Shown piece by piece: positions 26,880 through 36,957 of a DNA stretch of 64,000 nt. The notes under the pieces are model-generated. The model worked only from the letters and a program-made list of their open reading frames with translations. It was not told where the DNA came from and made no database searches. This stretch comes from Bradysia coprophila. Its lineage: Eukaryota; Arthropoda; Insecta; Diptera; Sciaridae. Location of the stretch: assembly GCF_014529535.1 (NCBI RefSeq), contig NW_023503493.1, positions 19,562,001-19,626,000 on the forward strand, in the 5' to 3' direction. How positions within the stretch are numbered: the first letter of the stretch is position 1; every line of letters starts with the position of its first letter. A program made the position numbers and the translations under genes.

Positions 26880-29429
26880 ATGTCGAAAACGAAAAAATCT
26901 CGTAAACAAGTGGAATCCTCTGAAGATACTGATCCGTTGAGGTAGGTCTTATCTATGCGTGTGCATTCAAAATCAAGAGTACTGTAGTCAATGCGGATTG
27001 ATTGTCCCCAAAATGTATCATCTTTTCGGAAACCATCTTTCACTCTCAAATTCTGTCGGTAGTGTACCATTCAATGATCAATGCATTTCCGTTATCACTG
27101 TCTCTTGCAAACGCACAACAATAACTAAAATTTCTAACCGTTAAATGTCTCTTCATTTCTAGCACATCGGAAGAATCGACATCGGAATCCAGTTCAGAAG
27201 ATCGTAGCCATTCACGTAAACATAAAAAGAAATCGCGCAAAGTGAAGAAGCGGAAATCGAAAAAGAAATCAGTTCAGTCGGACGAAGATGATTCCACAGA
27301 GGATGTTCGACATTCGAAGCGTTCGAAGAAATCAGAAAAACATAAGAAGAAACGTAAGCGCCACAACAGCGATTCAGATGTACAAATTGAAGAACATGAA
27401 AAAGTTCTGTACATAAGCAGCGGTGCTGAAGGAGACGATGATAGACACAAGCATTATGAAAGAAGTAAGCGGCTTAGTGATTTAAAAATGTTACGAGGAA
27501 CGGATGAGAGACAAGTTCGATCTAAATGGGATAGTCCAACAGATGACCGAGAAGCAAGACCTAGATCAACAAACAATCCAGTTAATAAGTACAACAGAAG
27601 CGATTATGTTTCTCGTGATGATGAAGCCGATCGACACAGTCGACGGAATGACAATTCGGAATTTCGCCGGAATAATCGATACGACGACGAGCCAGGACAC
27701 AGACAAGTAAATTCAGGAAGACGTTACGAAAATGATCAGCATCGTCACGAACCTCGTCGTCACAGCACTGAACGTCAAGAGTTCAATAACCGCGAACGCT
27801 ATCGTGACTTCAATGAAAGACGACGGGATGATCGAATGAACGAGCCGGATGGACGCAAAGAAATCAGCGTCGGCAGAGTCACTCGAAATCCATTCGATCG
27901 AAAACCGAGTGAAATCAGTTTAGGTGAGCCTAGAGATGAGCTTCCCAAACGCGATGAGCTTCCCAAACGCGATGAGCTTCCCAGACGAGATGAACATAAA
28001 CGAGAGGAGCTTTCCAGACGTGACGACCACAGACGTGATGAACCGCGACGTGATGAAGCACGGCGAGATGAATTTCGACGGGACGATTTTCGGCGTGATG
28101 AACCTCGACGGGATGAATTGCGACGTGATGAGCTACGACGCGATGAGCCACGACGAGATGAACCTCGACGTGATGAGCCTCGGCGAGATGAATTCCGACG
28201 TGATGAACCACGACGTGATGAACCAAGACGAGATGAATTTCGACGTGATGAACCCCGACGAGATGAACCTCGACGGGATGAACCTCGACGTGATGAACCT
28301 CGACGAGATGAACTACGACGTGATGAACATCGACGTGATGAACCCCGACGTGATGAACCCCGACGTGATGAACCTCGACGTGATGAACCTCGACGTGATG
28401 AACCTCGACGTGATGAACCTCGACGTGATGAACCTCGACGTGATGAACCTCGACGAGATGAATTACGGCGCGAGGAGCGCGGACGTGACAATAGATTTGC
28501 AGATAAGAATGCTGAACGAACAGTTAAACGAGAAAGAGATAACAGCGGTGGCAACAGATTCGAAGAAAACAAACGGCACAAGAAAACCACAAATGATCGC
28601 AGAAGCGGAGAGAGAGATTTTCGTAATGTTAGTGTTCGAGATGGTCGTAGAGATTACGAAAGAGATCAACCTCGGAAAGGGTAAGTTCAATTATCACAAA
28701 ACGAAGTGAACGAATTTAAAACGTTTTCTGTTATCATTTTGCAGATCTCCTGATAGACGTCGACCACGTTCATCATCACGAAGCCCTGCACCGCAAAAAA
28801 ATCGTCGATTCCGTCGAGGATCAAATGAAGATCATGGCAATCACGAATGGGGCAAGAAAAATTCCAACGACGATTCGAAACAAAAAGCTGAACCAATCGA
28901 AAAAGAGAAACCGAATTTCGGACTCTCCGGCAAACTGACAGAAGACACAAATAAAGTTAACGGTGTGGTTATCAATTATGCTGAACCGGCCGAAGCTCGG
29001 AAACCAAAACGACGCTGGCGACTTTATCCGTTCAAAGGCGAACAATCACTGCAAACGTTCTACATTCATCGGCAGAGCTGTTTTCTGATAGGTAGAGATC
29101 GAAAGATATGCGACATACCGATCGATCATCCGTCTTGCTCGAAACAGCATGCCGTTCTGCAATATCGATTAGTGCCATATGAGAAAGAAGACGGTTCAAC
29201 CAGCAAGCGCGTTCGTCCGTATCTTTTGGATATGAACTCGGCTAATGGGACGTTTGTCAATAACAATAAAATTGAATCAAGAAAATATGTCGAACTGTTG
29301 GAAAAGGATGTCATCAAATTTGGCTATAGTTCCCGGGAATATGTTTTGCTACATGAGAACAGTAAAGATGAGGATTTGGACGATGACGTCGGCAACGAAG
29401 ACCTTTACATTAAAACGGAAGGAGATTAA
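26880..29429 (+). CDS. SNIP1: SNIP1/Pml1-like FHA-domain splicing protein with a large RRDEP array
   Basis: Three exons, 26880-26941, 27163-28680 and 28745-29429, join in phase to give 754 residues. The N-terminal half is very charged: Lys/Arg/Ser/Asp, then about residues 277-457 made of a five-residue repeat, mostly RRDEP with variants such as RRDEL and RRDEF. The C-terminal third is the conserved SNIP1 core, with RRWRLYPFKGEQSL followed by an FHA domain at about 630-730. It has the phosphopeptide-binding residues LIGR, SCSKQH and NANGT and the hallmark DIPIDHPSCSKQHAVLQYR. The end is acidic. In humans SNIP1 is part of the activated spliceosome (Pml1 in the yeast RES complex) and binds Smad and p300 proteins. 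The human protein is about 400 residues, so the extra length here comes mainly from the repeat array and the charged N-terminus. The first ATG of the frame, 26880, precedes a clean donor (gtaggt). Confidence 0.93.
27928..28470 (+). repeat. 15-base in-frame tandem array (cgacgtgatgaacct)
   Basis: Roughly 35 imperfect 15-base units with consensus cgacgtgatgaacct run head to tail without a break in frame and encode RRDEP. The units are most uniform at 28325-28460 and more varied at the 5' end, where KRDEL units precede them. Because the unit length is divisible by three, several other frames, including the opposite strand, also stay open across the array. Those frames are shadows. Confidence 0.95.
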
Positions 29430-30046
29430 TTTCTTATTATTTTGATAGGGGTAAAGGAGTGTGTGGTTTATGGTTCAACGTTATACCATTACTGGTAGAT
29501 ATTTTGTACATTGTTACAGCCGCTAAAATTGTTAAACTAATCTCCTTTCATTCCTGCGATAGCAAGTAGTATTGTTTTGTGAAGCGGCGTTTGATTTAAG
29601 AAACACTTAAACAAATGTACAACTGTCGATAAAGGTAAATTTGTAACAATTCTCTTTTATGGAATAAAGACAGTTCTAAAGAATTTACGCAACCAATTGA
29701 TATCATCAATCATTGATATGAGCGATTTATAATCGCGTTCAGACCGTAGCAGATATTAGAAATTCCAGTTTTTGTGCAATCAAAATTCTCCAAATTAAAA
29801 CAGTGATTCAATTAAGGTTACAATGGGACATCAAACCGATGTTTCACTACAGATTGACGATTACCCTACACCAGTTTCTGGTTTAAAGAGTTTTAAAGAA
29901 AATTTTCTGTGTACTAACGATATGGAAAATAGGAACTTAGGAGCTGTCTTCGTAGCTCACCTATTCTTTCAGAACCTATATCAAATCACTATACAATTTT
30001 AATCTCAACTAAACTATTTTATGTTTCCAGAAAAATGATGAATTTA
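29430..30046. other. Convergent intergenic region, SNIP1 / Old Yellow Enzyme
   Basis: 617 bases between two stop codons facing each other. It holds only the 3' untranslated regions; an AATAAA-like ggaataaag at about 29660 is a possible poly(A) signal for SNIP1. No other gene seen. Confidence 0.5.
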
Positions 30047-31237
30047 TCACACAGTATCTGAGTGAAACGGATAGTCAGTATAACCATCACTTCCGTGAGT
30101 GTAGAAGGTGGGACGATGATATTTGTTCAGCGGCAAATCTCGTCGTAAACGTTCCACCAAATCAGGATTCGCTATAAATATACGGCCGAAAGCAACCAAA
30201 TTGTTCGGCTTTTTCTCGCATAATTGAATAGCTTTTGTCCGGTTATAGCCACCACAGTTCACAAATGGTCCTTTCCAAATTTCACGGAATGGGTCTAACG
30301 ATTCTGCCTGCTCTTCATCTACATCACTACCTCCTGTGACTCTAGCCTCGGCGAAATGAAGATAAGCCAAATCAGGATGACGATCTTGCAATTTTTGTGT
30401 AATGTATGACCATGTTTCCACTGGTGTGTCATCTACGAGTCGACGAATTTCATTTGAATAGCGGAATAAGGAATGCTGTTCGATTCAATTATACCCTTCA
30501 TATCTTGGAATTCAGACCATGGAGAGAAGCGAATAGCTACATTTCTAGCACCAACTGCTTCGACAACAGCATCGATAACTTCCAAAGCGAAACGTGCACG
30601 ATTCTGAATGGATCCGCCGTATTTATCTTGGCGAATATTACTTGAAGAGTTGATGAATTGATCAATAAGATAACCGTAAGCAGCATGCAATTCAACTCCT
30701 GTAAAATGGAATCAATGAAACATTTCTCCTCTTCAATTCTGAATTACAACCATCGAATCCTGCTCTTATTGCATTTTTGGCTGCATTGGCATAGTCTCGT
30801 ATTGTAGATTTTATTTCATCAACGGTTAGTGCATGCGGAACATCGTATTCCTGACCCCACACATTCCTTCCATTAATAGGTATAGCGGACGCAGATACAG
30901 TGTTTGTAGCTCCAGTACGTCCAACATGCCAAAGCTGATTGAATATAATACCACCTTTTTCATGCACTGCATCTGTAACCCGTTTCCATCCTTCGACTTG
31001 AGCGTCAGTGTAAATGCCAGGGGCGAACGGGTAGCCATTGTTAGCGGGCGAAATGAATGTTCCCTCACTTATCAATAAGCCATTCTTGGTAGTTCGTTGC
31101 CTATAGTATTCAACACATTTGTCTTGCGGGATGCCATCTTCGGTATTTCGAAGCCTTGTCAATAGTGCTAGCACGATCCGATGATTCAAATCATGATTTC
31201 CAACAGTGATGGGAGAAAACAGGGTCGGTACACTCAT
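30047..31237 (-). CDS. Old Yellow Enzyme family NAD(P)H:flavin oxidoreductase
   Basis: Three exons, 31237-30751, 30698-30495 and 30432-30047, join in phase to give 358 residues, a normal length for the family. The introns are 52 and 62 bases (donors gttgta and gtataa). The FMN-barrel landmarks are in order: LFSPITVG at the N-terminus, HRIVLALLTRLRN (Thr27 is the conserved flavin-tuning Thr; the usual AP before it is AL), NQLWHVGR, VSASAIPI, YGYLIDQF, the DKYGGSIQNRARF signature, PWSEFQDM, AFGRIFIANPDL and a GYTDYPF end typical of fungal and plant members. Such enzymes reduce activated alkenes such as enals, enones and oxylipins with FMN and NAD(P)H. At the active site the usual H-x-x-N/H is His167-Ala-Ala-Tyr170; Tyr172 is kept. 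No targeting peptide is seen. The family is widespread in bacteria, fungi and plants but sparse in animals, so this may be a transferred gene that gained introns. Without the second intron the frame looks broken; splicing restores it. Confidence 0.9.
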
Positions 31238-31620
31238 TTTTCACAAAACGATTAGTTCTAGATTGACTTATGCCACTCTATTCGAATATAATTATCTACT
31301 GGTGTTCAACAAACAATTTTTTCATCACTTAACCACACTCCTACCAAGAAACATTTGAAGCATATGGTATTCCATCATTGGTTAAAAAAGTGTTTATCAT
31401 CGTTTCAACCGATTAAGATATAATTCAGTTAGAGATATCAGTCGTTGCCAACATAATAAAAGATCCGAAAGAGTCAGGTCGTATAATTTGTCTGTGTTAA
31501 TTTTGCATTCATTTCAGCTTAGCCATATAGTTAGTAGCATTAATAGTCACTCTATTAGTTGCATTAGGATTCCTAATTTAGGAATGGATTACAAAATATG
31601 AACACGATTTTAGGACATAC

Positions 31621-33078
31621 AGATCTACAGGCATTCCACTAACTCACTTTTCTCACTTTTTCCAACTATTTTCAACATCGGAAAAAGTGAGGCACTATTT
31701 GCACCATTTTCCAACTTTTTCGACTAATTTCTCTTTTACTCAATTTTTTCAAAATATTACTTTAAAAAAAAAATAAATATCATCGACAATGTAGTTATTT
31801 ACAAGTTGAAAACGTTTCTCCTTATCTAGTAAACTTAACAATATCGTGGAAAACGATTAATACTTTTGTCAGGACCTTGCATTCTATGAGTGAACTTTTT
31901 TTTCTATTGACCACTTCATATTTGTATCCCTTACCTGGATTTCATTTGGTCAGTAGGTCAGCACATATTTCACATATCGGTCTCTGCTCCTACAGTTTTT
32001 GTTTAAATACATATTGCCAACATTGATAACTAACTTAAATATGGTTTCTATAAATAATGCACGTTCTATAACCACAAATTGAGTAATTTGGAACCATTTA
32101 CCATATGAAGAGCAACCTCACTAAAAGGCATATCTCAGATATATCGGAAACTACTTGGCTTAAAATTCATAACTTTTTACTACGTTTCAGGGGAAAAAAA
32201 GTTTAGCAAAATTGGTTCAGTAGTTTTTGAGATATTGGAAATATGCCCTTTAGTGATGTTGCCCTCGGTATAATTATAATAATTACTACAAACCCGACTG
32301 ATTACGTGTTCAGGCACATGGAGAAAAATTTAAAATATTGTCAGTTCGTACATAAGACTCTAATAAAAATTGGAGTTAGCCAGAAATGGCATTTATTTAC
32401 CAATTTGCAATTTCTCATTGAATAACCTTTTATTTCCTTTGATTCCTCCAAGACTCTTTATAAGAAAATTTCAAACTCATTACCATCGCGTGACTAGCGA
32501 ATTGAAACTCTTCAAGTTAGCGCGGTCCATATGAGGTCGTGTGGCTTTTTCATATAATTTATAATATCAGAAACTAGAATCAATTATGTCAACCTTTTGG
32601 AGGAAGTAATAAATCCCATTTAGAGCAATCCTTTTATCGACCTTTGTACATCTTATTCAACCTTTGGCTTTAGAACATCGACCTTCAACTATCTTGGTTT
32701 GCGTAAATGCCTATTATTTGACAAAGTAGGTGTTTAAGAGTTCGAGGATGAATAAAGTGAAAGTAACTTGCTCCAATCCTCATAAATATCGATGAAGTTT
32801 GATACTAAGAATTTATGGCTTGATCCTCAGAAAATTGTGGAATAAATGTTGATCTGAAACAAACTTACGTGGTATTTGAAAATTTCGATGGTCAAGACCA
32901 TTGTCTCTAAAGTTAAAATTGAAGATGGTTACCCAATGGGGATCGTTAGAAATAGGTTATAAAAGTTGGTGATAACTCACTTTTTCCTTACTTTTTCGTT
33001 AAAAATCCAACTATTTTCCATAACTTTACTCACTCTTCGACTGTTTTACTTTAAATTTATCGTGGAATGCCTGGATCT
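31621..33078. mobile_element. Possible 1.46 kb non-autonomous element with inverted ends
   Basis: The ends agatctacaggcattccac (31621-31639) and gtggaatgcctggatct (33062-33078) are inverted copies with a two-base gap. Inside each end are sequences of the type ctcactttttcc and ccaactatttt (31647-31675 and 32978-33020) in the same orientation. No transposase frame is visible. The evidence is the ends alone. Confidence 0.4.
32112..32262. mobile_element. Small MITE-like hairpin, about 150 bp
   Basis: gcaacctcactaaaaggcatat at 32112-32133 and atatgccctttagtgatgttgc at 32241-32262 are inverted copies with two mismatches over 22 bases. The interior (cataactttttactacg, ttggttcagtagtttttgagat) has the look of repeated non-coding sequence. 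The unit lies inside the larger candidate element, suggesting nested insertion. Confidence 0.55.
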
Positions 33079-33865
33079 ATGGGACAACTGAATGGCGTGA
33101 TGCTCATGAAATGAAGTTTATGGATATCAAAATCACATAAACAAATTGTATCATTTATATTACTTAGCGAAGTAGGTTCTTTACTCAAAAAACGGATTGT
33201 AGGATCTTCAAGCCGAACTGTTGAGTTCTTAATATGTAATATCGGTCATCTACTACCTTCGCCCAGATAAATACCTTCGTTCAGATATAAAACATTCTGG
33301 CACGCAATTTCATAGCGCAAGGATATAATTTGCAGCGTTAGAGGCTCAGTAGTTGAAATAAACAGGATATTCGTTATAAATTGTCCGACTTTAGGTCTAA
33401 AATTTCTTAGATAGTTAGATGAACAATGATTTAATTTCTAAGTTAAAAAAAATGTTTTTGAACGTTTTTATCACTTTGTGACAAGATGAGTTTTCTGTTT
33501 GCTACTGAAGTTTCAAATAGCTTAATCCATCTAAGAAAGAAGATAGAATAGTAGATTATGCAACTAGGAAACAAGTGTTTTGATTATCGTGAAGCTTGAA
33601 ACTCGAACCCGAACAGCATATTCGTCGGAAATCCACATAAAATTCCAAAATGACTCGTTCTCGGTAAAATATGAATTGTCCCGACTAATTTAAAAAATTT
33701 GCGCTTATATCTATACAACGTATGCGGTGGATAACACAATTTTTGTCATGACATTGACAGAGTTTATATCTTGTTGATTGTTATTATTTTGTTGCTTTGA
33801 AGCTGTAAACAAAACTATCGTCTTCACAAACACTTTATATATTGAAGGATTTTAGTGAATGGAAA

Positions 33866-35768
33866 ATGCATCACACAGAAACTCTACAGCAACTGGATTG
33901 TTTCAGTGTAAATTCAATATTTTTCTCTAGTATTCGATAACTCCAACATAAGACGAGTAATTGGATTCAATAATTTCCACTTTCTTCTTTCCTCCTCCAG
34001 AAAGACGAAAACGGATTGACTCACACCGGTGAAATTCTTCTTCGACGTGATGGAAATTATTGCTTTTCCTGCAATCACTGCAACGAATACTTTGATCTCG
34101 TCCAAGAAATTATTGCACACATTAGGAATGTATTACTTGGTGAAACTGGCAAAAATGATCAGTGTAAATTGCGAGTAGTTTCAGAGACTGAATTCGTTGA
34201 TGTTCTAATGCCAGTGAAATATGAACCGAATGACGACTGTATGTCTGATGGAAGTTCAGCGAATGATGGAGATGACAATGGTAATGATAACTGTGCAGAC
34301 GTAATGATAGAAGTTAGGACGGAAAAGCCATTGTTAGACAATAGAAGGTCTACAGAAAATAAGACAACAATAGCTGACACAATTAGTCTTGAGAGTCTGT
34401 CGTACTCAATGAATACATCAGCTTGTAACTCTCAAAATGATGGTGATTGTGATGGAAGCAACACAACAATAGACCAAATAAAATGTTGCTGGTGTTCAGC
34501 AACGTTCGATGACGTAGGACTAGTACAAAACCACCTTACAGATGATCACAATAAGAAATCATCGGATGTTTATTGTTGCGAACGCTGCTGCCACTTCTTC
34601 AGAAATCGCACACTCTTGAGCGAACATATATTATCCTGTCATGGTGTAGATGAACACGAACGATTCCGATTGGAGATCGACTATCAAGAAAATACCAAGC
34701 CCATGCAATGCTCTGTTTGTCAAATATGGAAAAATGGAACCAAGGCCTTTGAAAGTCATACTAAAAACGCTCATAAAATGTATCGAATATTACAGTGCTA
34801 CGTTTGCGGAATTTTCAAGAAAAAACCGTCGGGATTACTCGATCATTTGAAGGTACATGACCGATTCCGCAAGTATCGTTGCTATGAGTGTGATAATGTT
34901 GAACCGAAAATAACCAACCCAAATGATCGCCGATCACACAAGTGCGTTCTCTGTGGTATTTGGTTTTTAAATCACACGTCAATGAGAAATCACTTGACTA
35001 GTGTCCATGGACAGGACCAGATATACGACTGTGCCATCTGCGACGATTTTTCATTTAAAACCGAATCGGATCTGAAAACGCATGTCGTTAATGTCCATGA
35101 CGTTAGGGCGGTATTCGAGTGTAAAATTTGTAGCAAACACTGCAGGACAGCGCAAAGCTTAAACGTACACAAAAGAACGCATGCGAAAACATCATCCAGC
35201 ACAAATGTATGTTCGATCTGTGGATCGAAATTCCGTCGAAAGGATTATCTGATGCGACATATCAAAAGTCATAGCGACGCGAACAAAGACTTTAAATGTT
35301 ATATTTGCAATAAGGGATTCCAAAGCAACGGCTACCTCAAAAATCACATCAAACGACACACCGAACAGAAAATTCACCAGTGCCATGTATGCGGTGTCCG
35401 GTTTCTTCTCCATGGACTGTTACGAAAACATATGAAAGAGCACGAAGGAGAAGTGTGGAAATGTACCCAATGTCCGAAGGAGTTTTCAAACAAATCCAAA
35501 TTGACTGCACACGAGAAGACCCACGTAACGGAACGTAACTTTCGCTGCGATGTAAGTTTTGCAAAGATTAGAGAGTTACTAGTCAAACTCATCTTGTTCA
35601 TTACAGGTATGTTCTAAAACGTACAAGACCTCAAAGAATTTGCGGCAACATAAACTGATTCATAGCGCGGAAAGGCGAATAAAATGCAGAATATGCAATA
35701 TGACCTTCAACCAGGGACCAGAACACGAACTACATTTGCAGACACACACCAGTGAACTGACTTGTTGA
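33866..35768 (+). CDS. C2H2 zinc-finger protein with about 14 fingers
   Basis: Three exons, 33866-33907, 34001-35551 and 35607-35768, join in phase to give 584 residues. The last two are firm (donor gtaagt, acceptor cattacag, and the join completes a finger C-x2-C). The first exon, 14 codons starting MHHTETLQQLDCF, is the only nearby ATG whose donor gives the right phase; an overlapping ATG at 33859 is in another frame, so the start is tentative. An acidic, Asn/Asp-rich linker of about 95 residues separates a degenerate first finger (C-x2-C, EYFDLVQEIIAHI) from a run of C2H2 fingers to the C-terminus. The last six or so are tightly spaced and regular (C-x2-C-x12-H-x3-H), as in sequence-specific DNA-binding proteins. 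Several earlier fingers are irregular. No ZAD, BTB or KRAB domain is visible. It is probably a nuclear transcription factor; the target is unknown. Confidence 0.85.
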
Positions 35769-36070
35769 ACATTAAACATTTTGAAAGCAAAAATAGATGA
35801 CTTTTGACTCTGACTGCTGGTCACTAATTAGTAAGTGATATCGCTATATGCGGCTACAACAGTTATCTGCTTCTGAACAAATTTGAATACTATTCCATGA
35901 ATGACGTCGATAAAGTATGGAACAGCTGTTCAAAGACTTTTCGTTTTGTTAAAAAGAAGTTCGTTTCGTCAAAAAAGTACGAAACATTGATGAAGTAAAA
36001 TAATACTCTAGCGGCTGGCCTGGTTGGACGTAATCAAAATTAATTTACTTCCTGAAGTACATTGACTAAG
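35769..36070. other. Short gap between zinc-finger and deformylase genes
   Basis: 302 bases containing the 3' end of one gene and the likely promoter of the next. No other feature seen. Confidence 0.5.
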
Positions 36071-36957
36071 ATGACCGACACGGACTCGGAGAAAAATAGT
36101 GGAGGTATGTACAAGAAAAGCAAACTTCTTTTGCGGGATACATTGAGTGCATTTCATTTAGAACCTACACCATCGCCTTACGACGCATCATGGATACAGT
36201 CTTCCCTTTTTACGCTTTCACACATAAAATCACCAACTGTACTGCTAGTCGGTGAACCAGCATTACGTATAGTTTGTGAACCAATTAGTAAGGAGGGTAA
36301 AAATTGTTTAATTTTGGTTAGGTTTCATTTAAAACTCGTTACTCCTTACACAACTTGTAGATATTAACGATGAAACGTTCCTGGTGGACAAGTATCGTCT
36401 ACATCGTGCATTATTCGATTTTCGAGCAAAAAATGGATTTGGACGATCCATTGCCGCTCCGCAGATCGGTGTTAATCAGCGATTTTTAGCCATCAACATG
36501 GGCAAAGGTAAATCCATTACTCTGGACACGATCGGCATTGCGTCAAACTTGATTCGCTCCGCAGGTCCGTTTACTTTAATCAATCCGACCATCATATACA
36601 AATCAGCCGAGTTAATATCTCTGTGGGATGATTGTATGAGTTTTCCTTTCATTATGGTGCGGAAACAACGGCATGCCAGTGTTGGTGTGAAATTTGTAGA
36701 CGATCAAGGGAAGGAACACATTTGGGAGGTAAAGTTGAATATGTTTGGGTGCGATCGGTAATTTATGTTGCGATGATTTTAAGAATTTGGATACAGCCAC
36801 ATCTGAACTTCTTCAACATGAAATTGATCATCTTGATGGCATTTTGGCACTGGATGAACCGTTCGGTAAAGATGGCATCGTCAGTAGAGAGGTATACGAA
36901 AGGAACAGAGAATGCTTTGACAAACAAGTCGATTATGTAATTGAGTCCACAATTTGA
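36071..36957 (+). CDS. Peptide deformylase, DDCMS class
   Basis: Three exons, 36071-36287, 36361-36728 and 36784-36957, join in phase to give 252 residues. The introns are 73 and 55 bases. Peptide deformylases remove the formyl group from the N-terminal Met of new proteins. All three motifs are present: GRSIAAPQIG at 100-109 (Gln107), WDDCMSF at 161-167 (metal ligand Cys164, with DD where the usual motif has EG), and QHEIDHLDG at 206-214 (metal ligands His207 and His211, catalytic Glu208). The order and residues indicate an active enzyme. The first 60 or so residues are an extension without a clear mitochondrial presequence (acidic MTDTDSE start). The ordinary animal mitochondrial enzyme has EGCxS-type motif 2. 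The DDC form with HEIDHLDGILALD is the type I associate with fungi and certain bacteria, so horizontal origin is plausible. It lies 302 bp downstream of the zinc-finger gene on the same strand and could have its own small promoter there. Confidence 0.88.

Larger units (their letters stand above)
31238..33865. other. Divergent upstream region of the Old Yellow Enzyme and zinc-finger genes
   Basis: 2.6 kb with no supported gene. It contains the inverted-repeat-bounded segment 31621-33078 and a smaller hairpin element at 32112-32262. Confidence 0.5.

Noticed and set aside
27799-28590. Long minus-strand frame (Ser/Arg/Gly-rich) opposite SNIP1
   Set aside because: It is the antisense reading of the 15-base array. 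Repeat units divisible by three keep several frames open. The plus strand carries the conserved SNIP1 core.
27924-28709. Second plus-strand frame of 261 codons (MNLDVMNLDV-like)
   Set aside because: It is a shifted reading of the same repeat with no relation to known proteins.
30433-30494. Apparent frameshift and stop in the Old Yellow Enzyme suggesting a pseudogene
   Set aside because: Treating 30433-30494 as a 62-base GT-AG intron restores the frame and places the conserved residues correctly (FQDMK joined to DDTPVETW).
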